Assembly: GCA_945889545.1 (NCBI GenBank)
Contig: CAMDCC010000099.1
Span: 1 to 9,348, forward strand
From: Bifidobacterium breve
GTDB lineage: Bacteria; Actinomycetota; Acidimicrobiia; IMCC26256; PALSA-555
Direction of reading: 5' to 3'
Length of the DNA: 9,348 nt
Each line of letters begins with the position of its first letter. Within the stretch, counting starts at the first letter, position 1. The notes under the pieces are model-generated. The model had not been told where the DNA came from. It did not search any database and worked only from the letters and a program-made list of their open reading frames with translations. Of this stretch, positions 1 to 6,247 are shown in pieces. Made by a program: the position numbers and the translations under genes.

Positions 1-2
1 AG

Positions 3-455
3 ATTGATCAACGGCTCCCACCGCGCTGGAGTCGCAACAATCCGATCGATTTCGCCGGAGGAGAGACTCGCGACACGATCCCTGAGGTGCTCGAGCTCGT
101 CGCCGCCCACGATGAGGTGGATGCGGTGATCTACCTCGGACTCGGAATCCAATCGAACCAGGCCCGCCTGATGCGTTCGGGACGGTTCTGGCCTGGTGAC
201 GGGCTCGAACGGATCGTGGCGTACCACGAGCGTCAAGACGAGCGCTTCGCTCAGGCGGCCGCCGACGCGAGCACCGCGACAGGGAAACCGGTGCTCACAG
301 CAACGGAGCTCGCGTTCACTGACCCGACGAACGCAGGACCAAGCGCCGTGCGCGCAACGGGTCGTCTCTGCTACCCATCGGCCCACCGCGCGGTGGTCGC
401 GCTCGAACACCTCTGGCGTTACGCGCGCTACCGCACTCAGCGCGACGTCGCGTGA
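3..455 (+). CDS. NDP-forming acyl-CoA (acetate--CoA) ligase family protein, C-terminal part
   Basis: The gene is cut by the window start; about 150 C-terminal residues are present, in frame from base 3 to the TGA at 453-455. The fragment opens with LPPRWSRNNPID and GGETRD, then has VDAVIYLGLGIQSNQARLM and GKPVLTATELA, and ends near CYPSAHRAVVALEHLW. These strings match the second CoA-ligase (flavodoxin-like) domain of acyl-CoA synthetases of the NDP-forming type, which interconvert an acyl-CoA and the free acid with nucleotide and phosphate. The phosphohistidine and ATP-grasp parts lie outside, so substrate and nucleotide cannot be read, and it could equally be a CoA-binding protein of unknown substrate. 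Its stop overlaps the GTG start of dacB (GTGA at 452-455), so the two are probably co-transcribed. Confidence 0.75.
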   Translation: MDQRLPPRWSRNNPIDFAGGETRDTIPEVLELVAAHDEVDAVIYLGLGIQSNQARLMRSGRFWPGDGLERIVAYHERQDERFAQAAADASTATGKPVLTATELAFTDPTNAGPSAVRATGRLCYPSAHRAVVALEHLWRYARYRTQRDVA

Positions 456-1861
456 GTCCGACTCGCACGTTCGGGGTTGTAGCGGCGGTCGCAGCCGCTG
501 CCTGTGCCGCTCTGGGAATGTTCCGGAGCGACGATGCGATCGCCGTGGTGGACCGCGGTGCGGTCGAGACCCCGCTCTGGTCGCCGCGCCGGGTCCCGCA
601 ACCCATTGTCGATGCCGTCGGTAGTCAGAGACTTCAAGCCGCACTCGACGCGCAGGTCGCTGGCGTCGACGCATGTTTCGTCGTTGACGAGGGTGGGGCG
701 CCGCTGGCCGCGCACTTTCCCGACCTACCGATCGTGCCCGCGTCCACCGAAAAGGTCATCACCGCCGCGGTCGCTCTCTCGGTGATGGGACCCGAGGCGG
801 TGCTCACAACGCGTGCCGTGGCGACCGCAGCACCAAAGGACGGCGTGCTCGACAAGCTCTGGCTCGTCGGCGGTGGCGACTTTCTCTTGATGACGCCCGA
901 AGCCCAGGCTCTCCGTGAGCAAGACCGCGAGCTGCGCGGCACGCCAACGACATCGCTGACCGAGCTGGCCGACGCGCTGGTCGCCGCCGGGGTGAAACGC
1001 ATCCCCGGTGGGATCATCGGCGACGATTCGCGCTACGAGACGTTGCGGTACCTGCCCACGTGGAAGGACAACTACCGCACCGAAGGCCAAGTGGGTCCGC
1101 TCGGTGCGCTCACCGTGAACGGCGGGTTCAGTCAGCTCGAACCTCCGATTCCTGTCACCGACCCCGCGGTGTTCGCAGCGTCTGAGCTCGGTCGCTTGCT
1201 CGCCGACCGAGGCGTGACGGTCGGCAGCACCGCGACCCGAGGAACCGCGCCGGGCGATGCCGTCGAGATCGCCAAGGTCGAATCACCTCCGCTCTCGGCA
1301 CTTGTGGGTGAAGTGCTGGCCGTGAGCGACAATCTCGGCGCGGAGCTTCTCGCCCGTGAGATCGGCTTCCAAGCGGCGAAGCAGGGAACGACGACCGCCG
1401 GCCTGCAAGCGATGCTTGCCGAGCTCACCGAGCTCGGACTCCCGACGACCAATGTCCAGTTCACCGACGCGTCGGGGCTCGATCGCGGGAACCGTGTCAC
1501 CTGCCAGCTCCTTGTCGCGACGCTCGACCTCGGCGAGGAGGCAGAGTTCGCTTCGTTGTGGAGCGGGCTGGCAGTCGCCGGCCAATCTGGGACGTTGGCG
1601 ACGCAGTTCGACGGCACGGTGCTCGAAGGGACCCTCCGCGGCAAGACCGGATCACTCGACGGCGTCACCGGGCTCGTGGGGCTGATCGATGTTGGGAGGT
1701 CCTTGCGCTTCGCATTCGTTGCCAACGGTGGATTCACCGAGATCGGCGGCGTCGGGTTACGAACTCGGATCGCGACGGTGATCGCCACGTTCCCCGATTC
1801 ACCGCCGGCAGACGTGCTCGTCCCGAGGCCGGCCTCGGACGCGACATCCGCGAAACCGTAG
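452..1861 (+). CDS. dacB: D-alanyl-D-alanine carboxypeptidase/endopeptidase, PBP4 (peptidase S13) type
   Basis: A 469-residue secreted or membrane-anchored peptidoglycan hydrolase that trims or cleaves D-Ala-containing crosslinks outside the membrane. Residues 7-23 are a hydrophobic signal or anchor segment. All three penicillin-binding motifs are present in order: SxxK as S98-T-E-K101 (acyl-enzyme serine S98), S292-D-N294, and K398-T-G400. Between the last two is DASGLDRGNRVT (339-350), typical of the S13 family. The long stretch between SxxK and SDN (about 190 residues) fits the inserted domains of PBP4 rather than the shorter PBP5 group. The GTG start is chosen because it gives a signal sequence at once and overlaps the preceding stop; no clear Shine-Dalgarno is visible, which suits translational coupling. 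The ORF ends with TAG. Confidence 0.93.
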   Translation: MSPTRTFGVVAAVAAAACAALGMFRSDDAIAVVDRGAVETPLWSPRRVPQPIVDAVGSQRLQAALDAQVAGVDACFVVDEGGAPLAAHFPDLPIVPASTEKVITAAVALSVMGPEAVLTTRAVATAAPKDGVLDKLWLVGGGDFLLMTPEAQALREQDRELRGTPTTSLTELADALVAAGVKRIPGGIIGDDSRYETLRYLPTWKDNYRTEGQVGPLGALTVNGGFSQLEPPIPVTDPAVFAASELGRLLADRGVTVGSTATRGTAPGDAVEIAKVESPPLSALVGEVLAVSDNLGAELLAREIGFQAAKQGTTTAGLQAMLAELTELGLPTTNVQFTDASGLDRGNRVTCQLLVATLDLGEEAEFASLWSGLAVAGQSGTLATQFDGTVLEGTLRGKTGSLDGVTGLVGLIDVGRSLRFAFVANGGFTEIGGVGLRTRIATVIATFPDSPPADVLVPRPASDATSAKP

Positions 1862-1872
1862 ACTCGCCCGCG

Positions 1873-2226
1873 ATGGCCGACACCGGTGACGCGGCAGCAG
1901 ACACGCCCAGCGCACCACTCCCACAGGTCGTGCTCGAGTTGCGCGATCTCGTGGTCACGTACGTCAAGCAGGAGACGGTCGTCCCGCTCCGTCAGCTTGG
2001 GCGCTACGTGGGCTTTGGCATCGCCGGCGCATTCCTGCTCGGACTGGGATCGTTGCTGTTGGGCGTGGGCGCCCTGCGCGCGCTCCAGACCGAGACCGGC
2101 GACACGTTCGCAGGCGACTGGTCGTGGGCGCCGTACGGCATCACCTTCCTCGCTCTGATCGCCGGGGGGATGCTGGCCTGGGCCGCCCGACGGTCACGCC
2201 TCGAGCGCAAGGAACGCAAGAGATGA
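1873..2226 (+). CDS. Small two-helix membrane protein, actinobacterial phage-holin-like family
   Basis: A 117-residue protein starting at ATG 1873, 11 bases after dacB. The N-terminus (1-40) is polar, with LRDLVVTYVKQETVVPLRQLGRYV leading into the first membrane helix (about 45-68, rich in G and L). A second helix lies at about 86-105, followed by a strongly basic tail with many Arg and Lys. This layout matches the small proteins annotated in actinobacteria as 'phage holin family' or 'putative Actinobacterial Holin-X'. The name reflects topology only; nothing nearby looks like a prophage or lysis cassette, so I do not infer lysis. The reading frame is open further upstream to 1558, but that part is a shadow of dacB. 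Its stop overlaps the start of the next micro-ORF (ATGA at 2223-2226). Confidence 0.72.
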   Translation: MADTGDAAADTPSAPLPQVVLELRDLVVTYVKQETVVPLRQLGRYVGFGIAGAFLLGLGSLLLGVGALRALQTETGDTFAGDWSWAPYGITFLALIAGGMLAWAARRSRLERKERKR

Positions 2227-2291
2227 AGTGGAGGCGTGGCCGGATCGCCGGGATGCCGCAACGGAATCGCCCGGTCGAGGAGGAGAACTGA
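2223..2291 (+). CDS. Micro-ORF A: 22-residue Arg-rich peptide with GMPQRNRP core
   Basis: ATG at 2223 overlaps the preceding stop as ATGA, and the TGA at 2289-2291 overlaps the next ATG (TGATG), so the ORF exactly fills the gap between its neighbours. Residues 1-17 read MKWRRGRIAGMPQRNRP; the last five include three consecutive Glu. Those Glu codons (GAG GAG GAG) are also the Shine-Dalgarno of the following gene. A related ORF precedes dop at 8916. Over the shared 14 codons (AGG to CCG/CCC) 36 of 42 bases and 11 of 14 residues are identical, four of the six changes are at third positions, and the only gap in the alignment is a whole codon. I recognise no family. It could be a translational-coupling leader, a genuine small protein, or a non-coding interspersed repeat that happens to be open. 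Confidence 0.5.
   Translation: MKWRRGRIAGMPQRNRPVEEEN
2278..2285 (+). promoter_or_regulatory. Strong Shine-Dalgarno deciding the start at 2291
   Basis: AGGAGGAG lies five bases before ATG 2291. It supports that start over an in-frame GTG at 2228. The site is embedded in the final Glu codons of micro-ORF A, so ribosomes finishing that peptide would be placed on the next start. Confidence 0.75.
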
Positions 2292-2509
2292 TGAGTGCAC
2301 GGAGTGCCGCGCGTCCGATTACCCGCGCCGACCTCGAGGCGAAGTTCCGCCAGGTGCAGAGTGGCACCCAAAAGGGAGCAGACACCGCCCGCGGAGTTGG
2401 CAAGGCCACGGGCGCGCTCGTAGCGGTCGGCGCGCTCGGCGTCGCGTACATGCTTGGGCGCCGCCGGGGTCGCAAGCGCCGCACCATGGTCGAGATCCGG
2501 CGCGTCTGA
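2291..2509 (+). CDS. Conserved small protein with one membrane helix, unknown function
   Basis: A 72-residue protein. Residues 1-38 are polar and probably helical (ITRADLEAKFRQVQSGTQ). Residues 40-55 form a Gly/Ala/Val-rich hydrophobic segment ending in AYMLG. The tail is a dense basic cluster (RRRGRKRR) followed by MVEIRRV. I recall similar small actinobacterial proteins with a GRRRG-type basic patch after a single helix, but none with a known function. By the positive-inside rule the basic C-terminus should face the cytoplasm. The start at 2291 is preferred over the longer in-frame GTG at 2228 because of the AGGAGGAG site. It sits between the holin-like protein and another small membrane protein in one run, which suggests a shared envelope role; this is inference from context. 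Confidence 0.7.
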   Translation: MSARSAARPITRADLEAKFRQVQSGTQKGADTARGVGKATGALVAVGALGVAYMLGRRRGRKRRTMVEIRRV

Positions 2510-2519
2510 TGCGGCACCG

Positions 2520-2750
2520 ATGAGTCCGCTCGTCGGACGGCTGGTGCGCAAGGGGTTGCAGCGCGGTCTCGTCGAGGGCTCGCGGGGCTGGCTCTACGTG
2601 GGCGCAACGGCTGCCGCGGTCGGGATCGCCCGTTGGTTGATCACGGAACCCCCGGAGACCGTGTTCCTTTCGGAAGTGAAGCCGGGCCAAGCATTCGAGA
2701 TCCGCACGGTGAAGCGCGACGCCGCCGACCGCAAGACCAAGCGCCGGTAG
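2520..2750 (+). CDS. Small membrane-associated protein, unknown function
   Basis: A 76-residue protein starting at ATG 2520, ten bases after the previous stop. Residues 1-20 are basic and amphipathic (RLVRKGLQRGLVEG). Residues 23-42 (GWLYVGATAAAVGIARWLIT) form one probable membrane segment. The rest is a polar domain with ETVFLSEVKPGQAFEIRTV and a very basic end (DRKTKRR). An upstream in-frame ATG at 2454 exists, but that extension overlaps the previous gene and reads as its shadow, so the shorter start is chosen. No enzymatic motif is visible. Together with the genes at 1873 and 2291 it makes a trio of tiny membrane proteins between a cell-wall enzyme and the tRNA-modification genes. Confidence 0.65.
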   Translation: MSPLVGRLVRKGLQRGLVEGSRGWLYVGATAAAVGIARWLITEPPETVFLSEVKPGQAFEIRTVKRDAADRKTKRR

Positions 2751-2761
2751 CCTTTGTCACA

Positions 2762-2962
2762 ATGAAGATCCTGCTGCGGAACCCGCGGCGCGAGATCGAG
2801 ATGAGCGGGCCGTGCACGGTGGCTTCGCTGCTCCAACGGCTTGAGCTGAACCCTGAATCGGTGCTCGTCATCGTTGGCGATGAGCTCGTCACCCGCGACG
2901 CCCGCCTCGAAGACTCGGCCAACGTGGAGATCCGTCCGGTGATCTCCGGTGGTTCGCAATGA
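2762..2962 (+). CDS. ttuB: TtuB-like ubiquitin-fold sulfur carrier (MoaD/ThiS family) with GGSQ tail
   Basis: A 66-residue beta-grasp protein: MKILLRNPRREIE (strand pair), TVASLLQRLELNPESVLVIVGDELV (helix and central strands), then VEIRPVISGG. Size, order and the ISGG motif match Thermus TtuB, which carries thiocarboxylate sulfur to TtuA for 2-thiolation of tRNA U54 and can also be conjugated to proteins. The following gene is a clear TtuA, overlapping by ATGA at 2959-2962, which supports TtuB over MoaD or ThiS. The oddity is the end: after G63-G64 come S65-Q66, whereas sulfur carriers are adenylated on a terminal glycine. Either two residues are removed by a peptidase or the protein is not activated in the usual way. 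No Shine-Dalgarno precedes the ATG. Confidence 0.82.
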   Translation: MKILLRNPRREIEMSGPCTVASLLQRLELNPESVLVIVGDELVTRDARLEDSANVEIRPVISGGSQ

Positions 2963-3882
2963 AGTGTCGGGTGTGCCGCGGCCCCGCGGTGATCGACATC
3001 AAACGCCACAACGCTGGCTTTTGTCGAGACCACTTCCTCGTGCACTGCCGTGAGCAGGTGCGTCGTGCCATCCACGACCACAAGATGGTGGAACCGGGGG
3101 ACCGGATCGTCGTCGCCGTGTCGGGAGGGAAGGATTCTCTCGCGCTCTGGGATTTGCTCGTCGGCCTCGAGTACGACGTCGACGGCCTGTACCTCGGACT
3201 CGGGATCGGTGAGTACTCAGGGGAGTCGGTGCAGTTCGCTCGCGACTACGCGAGCGGGAGGGGCCTCAAGCTTCACGAAGTCGACCTGCACGACGACCTG
3301 GGCTTCACCGTGCCCGATGCAGCCGCGGTCACGCATCGTTCGCCGTGCGGCGCGTGCGGTCTGTCGAAGCGCCATGTGTTCAACACCTTCGCTCGCGATC
3401 ACGGATACGACGTTGTGGCGACGGGCCACAACCTCGACGATGAAGCCGCAGTCCTGCTCGGCAACGTTCTCCGCTGGGAGACCGGTTACTTGGGTCGCCA
3501 ATATCCAGTGCTCCCCAGCGCGCCGGGCTTCGTGCGCAAGGTGAAGCCACTCGTGCGTCTCGGTGAACGCGAGATGGCCGCGTACTGCGTGCTCCAGGGC
3601 ATCGACTATCAGGTGGAGGAGTGCCCGATGGCGGAGGGCAATCGCCACCTCGGGTACAAGGAAGTGCTGAACGCGCTCGAAGAGCGTTCGCCGGGTTCCA
3701 AAGCATCCTTCTTGTTCGGTTTCCTCGAACGCGCCCACGCCCAGTTCGCAACCGTCGCCGTCGAGGAGCGCGAGGGGTTGAGCGCATGCATCGAGTGCGG
3801 GAGCCCTACTACGGGTGAGGTCTGCGCGTTCTGTCGTCTGCGTGAGCGCGCCTCGGGCGCCTCGCTCGGCGAGAGGCAGTAA
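2959..3882 (+). CDS. ttuA: TtuA-type tRNA 2-thiouridine (U54) synthetase
   Basis: A 307-residue ATP-pyrophosphatase that adenylates U54 of the tRNA T loop and replaces its 2-oxygen with sulfur delivered by TtuB. Visible elements, in order: an N-terminal zinc site (C3, C6, C22, H25); the PP-loop S55-G-G-K-D-S60; C130-x-x-C133 and C222, the three ligands of the catalytic iron-sulfur cluster, at the positions I recall for Thermus TtuA; TGHNLDDEA (155-163), conserved in the TtcA/TtuA group; and a C-terminal zinc site (C277, C280, C289, C292). Length is close to the Thermus enzyme. The two zinc sites and the TtuB neighbour separate it from TtcA (2-thiocytidine). It is followed four bases later by trmI, which modifies the same tRNA loop. 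Confidence 0.93.
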   Translation: MKCRVCRGPAVIDIKRHNAGFCRDHFLVHCREQVRRAIHDHKMVEPGDRIVVAVSGGKDSLALWDLLVGLEYDVDGLYLGLGIGEYSGESVQFARDYASGRGLKLHEVDLHDDLGFTVPDAAAVTHRSPCGACGLSKRHVFNTFARDHGYDVVATGHNLDDEAAVLLGNVLRWETGYLGRQYPVLPSAPGFVRKVKPLVRLGEREMAAYCVLQGIDYQVEECPMAEGNRHLGYKEVLNALEERSPGSKASFLFGFLERAHAQFATVAVEEREGLSACIECGSPTTGEVCAFCRLRERASGASLGERQ

Positions 3883-3886
3883 CCGA

Positions 3887-4669
3887 ATGCCGGGCGTGTT
3901 GGCCGCGGGGGACCGCGTGCTCCTGACCGACGTGAAGCGTCGTCGCCATCTCGTCGTTCTCGCACATGGCGGCGAGCTGCACCTGCACACAGGGGTGGTG
4001 AAGCACGACGATCTCATCGGCTCGGACGAAGGCATCACCGTGCGCAGCTCGAAGGGTGCGCGGCTCGTCGCAGTGCGCCCCACGTTGTCGGACTACGTCC
4101 TCGAGATGCCCCGTGGTGCGCAGGTGATCTACCCGAAGGATCTGGGTCCGATCCTGATGCTCGGCGATGTGTTCCCCGGCGCCAAGGTGCTGGAGTCAGG
4201 CGTTGGGTCAGGCGCGTTGACGATGACGCTGCTACGCGCGATCGGCCCGACCGGTCGGGTGATCGGCTACGAGATTCGCGACGACTTCGCCGACCGGGCT
4301 CGTCGCAACGTCGAGGCCTTCCTCGGCGACGACGTCCCGCTCGAGATCCACGTCCGCGATGTGTACGAGGGGATTGACGAGGACGGGCTCGACCGGGTCG
4401 TGCTCGACCTTCCGGAGCCCTGGCGTGTCGTGAAGCACGCCGAGACCTCACTGCGTCCCGGCGGGATCCTCATTGCCTACCTGCCGACGATCGGCCAGGT
4501 TGCGCGTCTGCGCGAGCAGCTCGAAGAGTCGGCGTTCGGGATGGAGCAGTCGCTCGAGGTGCTCCATCGCACGTGGCATGTCGAGGGGCAGTCCGTGCGG
4601 CCCGACCACCGGATGGTTGCGCACACAGGATTCCTTACAAGCGCGCGGCTGCTCGTTCCGAGCGGGTGA
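3887..4669 (+). CDS. trmI: tRNA (adenine58-N1)-methyltransferase TrmI
   Basis: A 260-residue SAM-dependent methyltransferase that makes m1A58 in the tRNA T loop and works as a tetramer in known homologues. The N-terminal part (1-75) is the small beta domain of the family (GDRVLLTDVKRRRHLVVL). YPKDLGPILML (82-92) leads into SAM motif I, VLESGVGSGALT (101-112). Then follow the acidic ribose-binding motif YEIR (128-131), the catalytic DLPEPW (174-179) and the C-terminal RPDHRMVAHTGFL. Length and motifs match mycobacterial Rv2118c, which also sits near the proteasomal ATPase gene. The ATG at 3887 has GAGAGG ten bases upstream and lies four bases after ttuA. An in-frame extension upstream to 3815 overlaps ttuA and is rejected. 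Its TGA overlaps the GTG of the next gene. Confidence 0.93.
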   Translation: MPGVLAAGDRVLLTDVKRRRHLVVLAHGGELHLHTGVVKHDDLIGSDEGITVRSSKGARLVAVRPTLSDYVLEMPRGAQVIYPKDLGPILMLGDVFPGAKVLESGVGSGALTMTLLRAIGPTGRVIGYEIRDDFADRARRNVEAFLGDDVPLEIHVRDVYEGIDEDGLDRVVLDLPEPWRVVKHAETSLRPGGILIAYLPTIGQVARLREQLEESAFGMEQSLEVLHRTWHVEGQSVRPDHRMVAHTGFLTSARLLVPSG

Positions 4670-5844
4670 ACTGGCTCGACGCGGTCATTGCACTGCTCGC
4701 GGTCGGAGCGGTGTACGCCGGGTATCGACACGGCCTCGCAGCCCGAGCGCTTTCGTGGCTCGGGCTTGCGGTCGGACTCGTGATCGGCGCGCTCTTTGTC
4801 GACGACATCGCCGATGCCTTGCAGGAGTCTTCGACGCAGACGAGATTGCTCGGGTCGATCGGGTTCCTCTTCATCACCGCGGTCATCGGGCAGACCTTGG
4901 GGGTCACGCTCGGTGCGCTGCTTCGCCGCCACCTCCCCGCCGAGAGCCTGTTGAGCGCGGTCGACCGGATCTCCGGTGCTGCTGCGGGCGCATTCGCGGT
5001 GCTGGTCGCGGTCTGGATGCTCCTTCCCGCCCTCGCGAACGCACCCGGTTGGCCGGCCCGTGCCGCGCGTGGGTCGGTGATCGTCCGCGCGGTCGACCGG
5101 TTCGGTCCCGAGCTTCCGCAGTCGCTCGTTGAACTCGGTCGCCAGGTTGCAGCCGCGCCATTTCCCGACGTGTTCGATCTTCACGATCGACCAGGCGATG
5201 TGGGATCTCCGCCGCTCGATGGGCTCGCGCCAGAGATCGCCGCCCGGGTATCGCAATCGGTCGTGAAGGTTGAGGGTCGCGCCTGCGACCTGATTCAACA
5301 GGGGAGCGGTTTCGTCGCGGCCAACGACCTCGTGGTCACGAACGCGCATGTGGTCGCGGGAGAGAGCGAGACCATCGTGCTGACACCGGAAGGACGCCGC
5401 CTCGATGCTGTCGTGGTCGAGTTCGACCCGAGCCGTGACCTTGCGGTGCTGCGCGTCGCAGTCCTCAACCTCAATCCGCTCGTGCGGGTCGACGGCGAAG
5501 TGGGCACAACCGGATCGGTGATCGGCTACCCCGGCGGGGGCCAGCAACAGGAATCGCCCGCGCTCATCGTCGAGGAGATCATCGCCCAGGGCACCGACAT
5601 CTATCGAGACGCACCGACCGATCGCAGCGTGTTCGTGCTGGCAGCGGCACTCGAACCCGGCGACTCGGGTGGCGCGCTCTTCGATACGCAAGGTCGCGTC
5701 GTGGGATTGGCTTTCGCGATCGATCCCGGTGACGTCGACACGTCGTACGCATTGACCGGCGACGAGGTGGATCGCGCGCTCAACCGCGCGCAGCGCAACG
5801 GCGCGTCGACACCGGTCTCCACGGGCCCGTGTCTCGTCGATTGA
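4666..5844 (+). CDS. marP: MarP-type membrane serine protease (CvpA domain plus trypsin-like domain)
   Basis: A 392-residue membrane-bound protease. Residues 1-125 contain four probable membrane helices (about 5-20, 24-45, 62-85, 103-123) with the CvpA-family start MNWLDAVIALLAV. A linker follows, then a chymotrypsin-fold domain with the triad H228 (in TNAHVV), D258 (in SRDLAVL) and S334 (in PGDSGGAL). C207 and C389 bracket the protease domain like the disulfide that controls Mycobacterium MarP, and total length (397 there) is nearly the same. MarP maintains internal pH under acid and processes the cell-wall hydrolase RipA in M. tuberculosis; acting on an envelope target here is inference. 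The GTG start overlaps the trmI stop (GTGA, 4666-4669); a longer in-frame start at 4573 would lie inside trmI and is rejected. Confidence 0.9.
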   Translation: MNWLDAVIALLAVGAVYAGYRHGLAARALSWLGLAVGLVIGALFVDDIADALQESSTQTRLLGSIGFLFITAVIGQTLGVTLGALLRRHLPAESLLSAVDRISGAAAGAFAVLVAVWMLLPALANAPGWPARAARGSVIVRAVDRFGPELPQSLVELGRQVAAAPFPDVFDLHDRPGDVGSPPLDGLAPEIAARVSQSVVKVEGRACDLIQQGSGFVAANDLVVTNAHVVAGESETIVLTPEGRRLDAVVVEFDPSRDLAVLRVAVLNLNPLVRVDGEVGTTGSVIGYPGGGQQQESPALIVEEIIAQGTDIYRDAPTDRSVFVLAAALEPGDSGGALFDTQGRVVGLAFAIDPGDVDTSYALTGDEVDRALNRAQRNGASTPVSTGPCLVD

Positions 5845-5854
5845 CGGACGCGAA

Positions 5855-5879
5855 ACGACCCGGGCACTGCCCGGGTCGT
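5855..5879. terminator. GC-rich hairpin terminator between convergent marP and ferredoxin genes
   Basis: A perfect 11-bp inverted repeat (ACGACCCGGGC / GCCCGGGTCGT) around a three-base loop ACT, starting 11 bases after the marP stop. No U-tract follows on the + strand; on the - strand the hairpin is followed by TTTCG. It probably acts in both directions for two converging transcripts. Confidence 0.75.
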
Positions 5880-5940
5880 GGTGGTGCTCGCGGTGATGTG
5901 GGAGTCGCCGCTCACGCGGCGCCTTGATCAGTGAACTTGG

Positions 5941-6177
5941 TCAGTCGACTTCGATGAAGATGCACTCTCCGGGGCACTCTTCGGCCGACTCGATGACCGC
6001 TTCTTCCATGCCGGCCGGAACTGCAGCAAGACCCTCGGCGCCACCCGGTTCACTGAACACCTTGGCGTCTTCCTTGACGTAGGCAAGGCCGTCGTCGAGG
6101 AGGGTGAACACATCGGGAGCGATCTCTTCGCAGAGGCCGTCGCCGGTGCAGAGGTCTTGGTCGATCCAGACCTTCAT
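5941..6177 (-). CDS. P450-type small ferredoxin, [3Fe-4S] or Asp-ligated [4Fe-4S]
   Basis: A 78-residue acidic electron carrier (MKVWIDQDLCTGDGLC at the N-terminus, FIEVD at the end). Cluster ligands are C10, C16 and C68 (followed by Pro), with D13 where a second cysteine would stand in a full [4Fe-4S] motif. The CxxDxxC arrangement with PDVF just after it resembles Pyrococcus furiosus ferredoxin, whose Asp ligates a fourth iron, and also the single-cluster ferredoxins that serve cytochromes P450. C72 is an extra cysteine near the last ligand. The start at 6177 fits the family length; AAGGAG lies 12 bases upstream (6190-6195, rather far). Further upstream in-frame codons run through the tandem repeats and are rejected. 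No P450 or reductase lies in the window, so its partner is unknown. It could serve TtuA or another Fe-S enzyme, but nothing here shows that. Confidence 0.88.
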   Translation of the reverse strand: MKVWIDQDLCTGDGLCEEIAPDVFTLLDDGLAYVKEDAKVFSEPGGAEGLAAVPAGMEEAVIESAEECPGECIFIEVD

Positions 6178-6213
6178 AGTCAGCAGGTGCTCCTTGTGAG
6201 GTGTACTAGCGGC

Positions 6214-6242
6214 AGCGTAGACGGGGAGGCTGTATTTCTCAA
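6214..6242 (-). promoter_or_regulatory. Promoter of the ferredoxin gene
   Basis: On the - strand TTGAGA (6242-6237) is followed after 17 bases by TACGCT (6219-6214), which fits the TANNNT -10 of actinobacterial housekeeping promoters. The predicted transcript start is near 6207, about 30 bases before the ATG, leaving room for AAGGAG at 6190-6195. The three tandem repeats begin six bases upstream of the -35. Confidence 0.6.
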
Positions 6243-6247
6243 GCCAA

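Noticed and set aside
1873..2226. A phage lysis cassette because of the holin-like protein
   Set aside because: No endolysin, integrase or structural phage gene is present, and the family is common in actinobacterial chromosomes.
2509..2523. Four-codon ORF (MRHR) bridging the genes at 2291 and 2520 with overlaps on both sides
   Set aside because: Four codons can arise by chance in overlapping stop/start junctions, and it lacks the GMPQRNRP core of the two micro-ORFs.
2748..2761. Leaderless promoter for ttuB (TAGCCT shortly before ATG 2762)
   Set aside because: TANNNT is satisfied, but the TAG is the previous stop codon, no -35 is visible, and the gene sits in a continuous operon.
4477..5691. 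A 404-codon - strand open frame opposite trmI and marP
   Set aside because: The + strand carries two genes with complete catalytic motifs; the antisense product is His/Arg-rich with no domain, typical of shadows in high-GC DNA.
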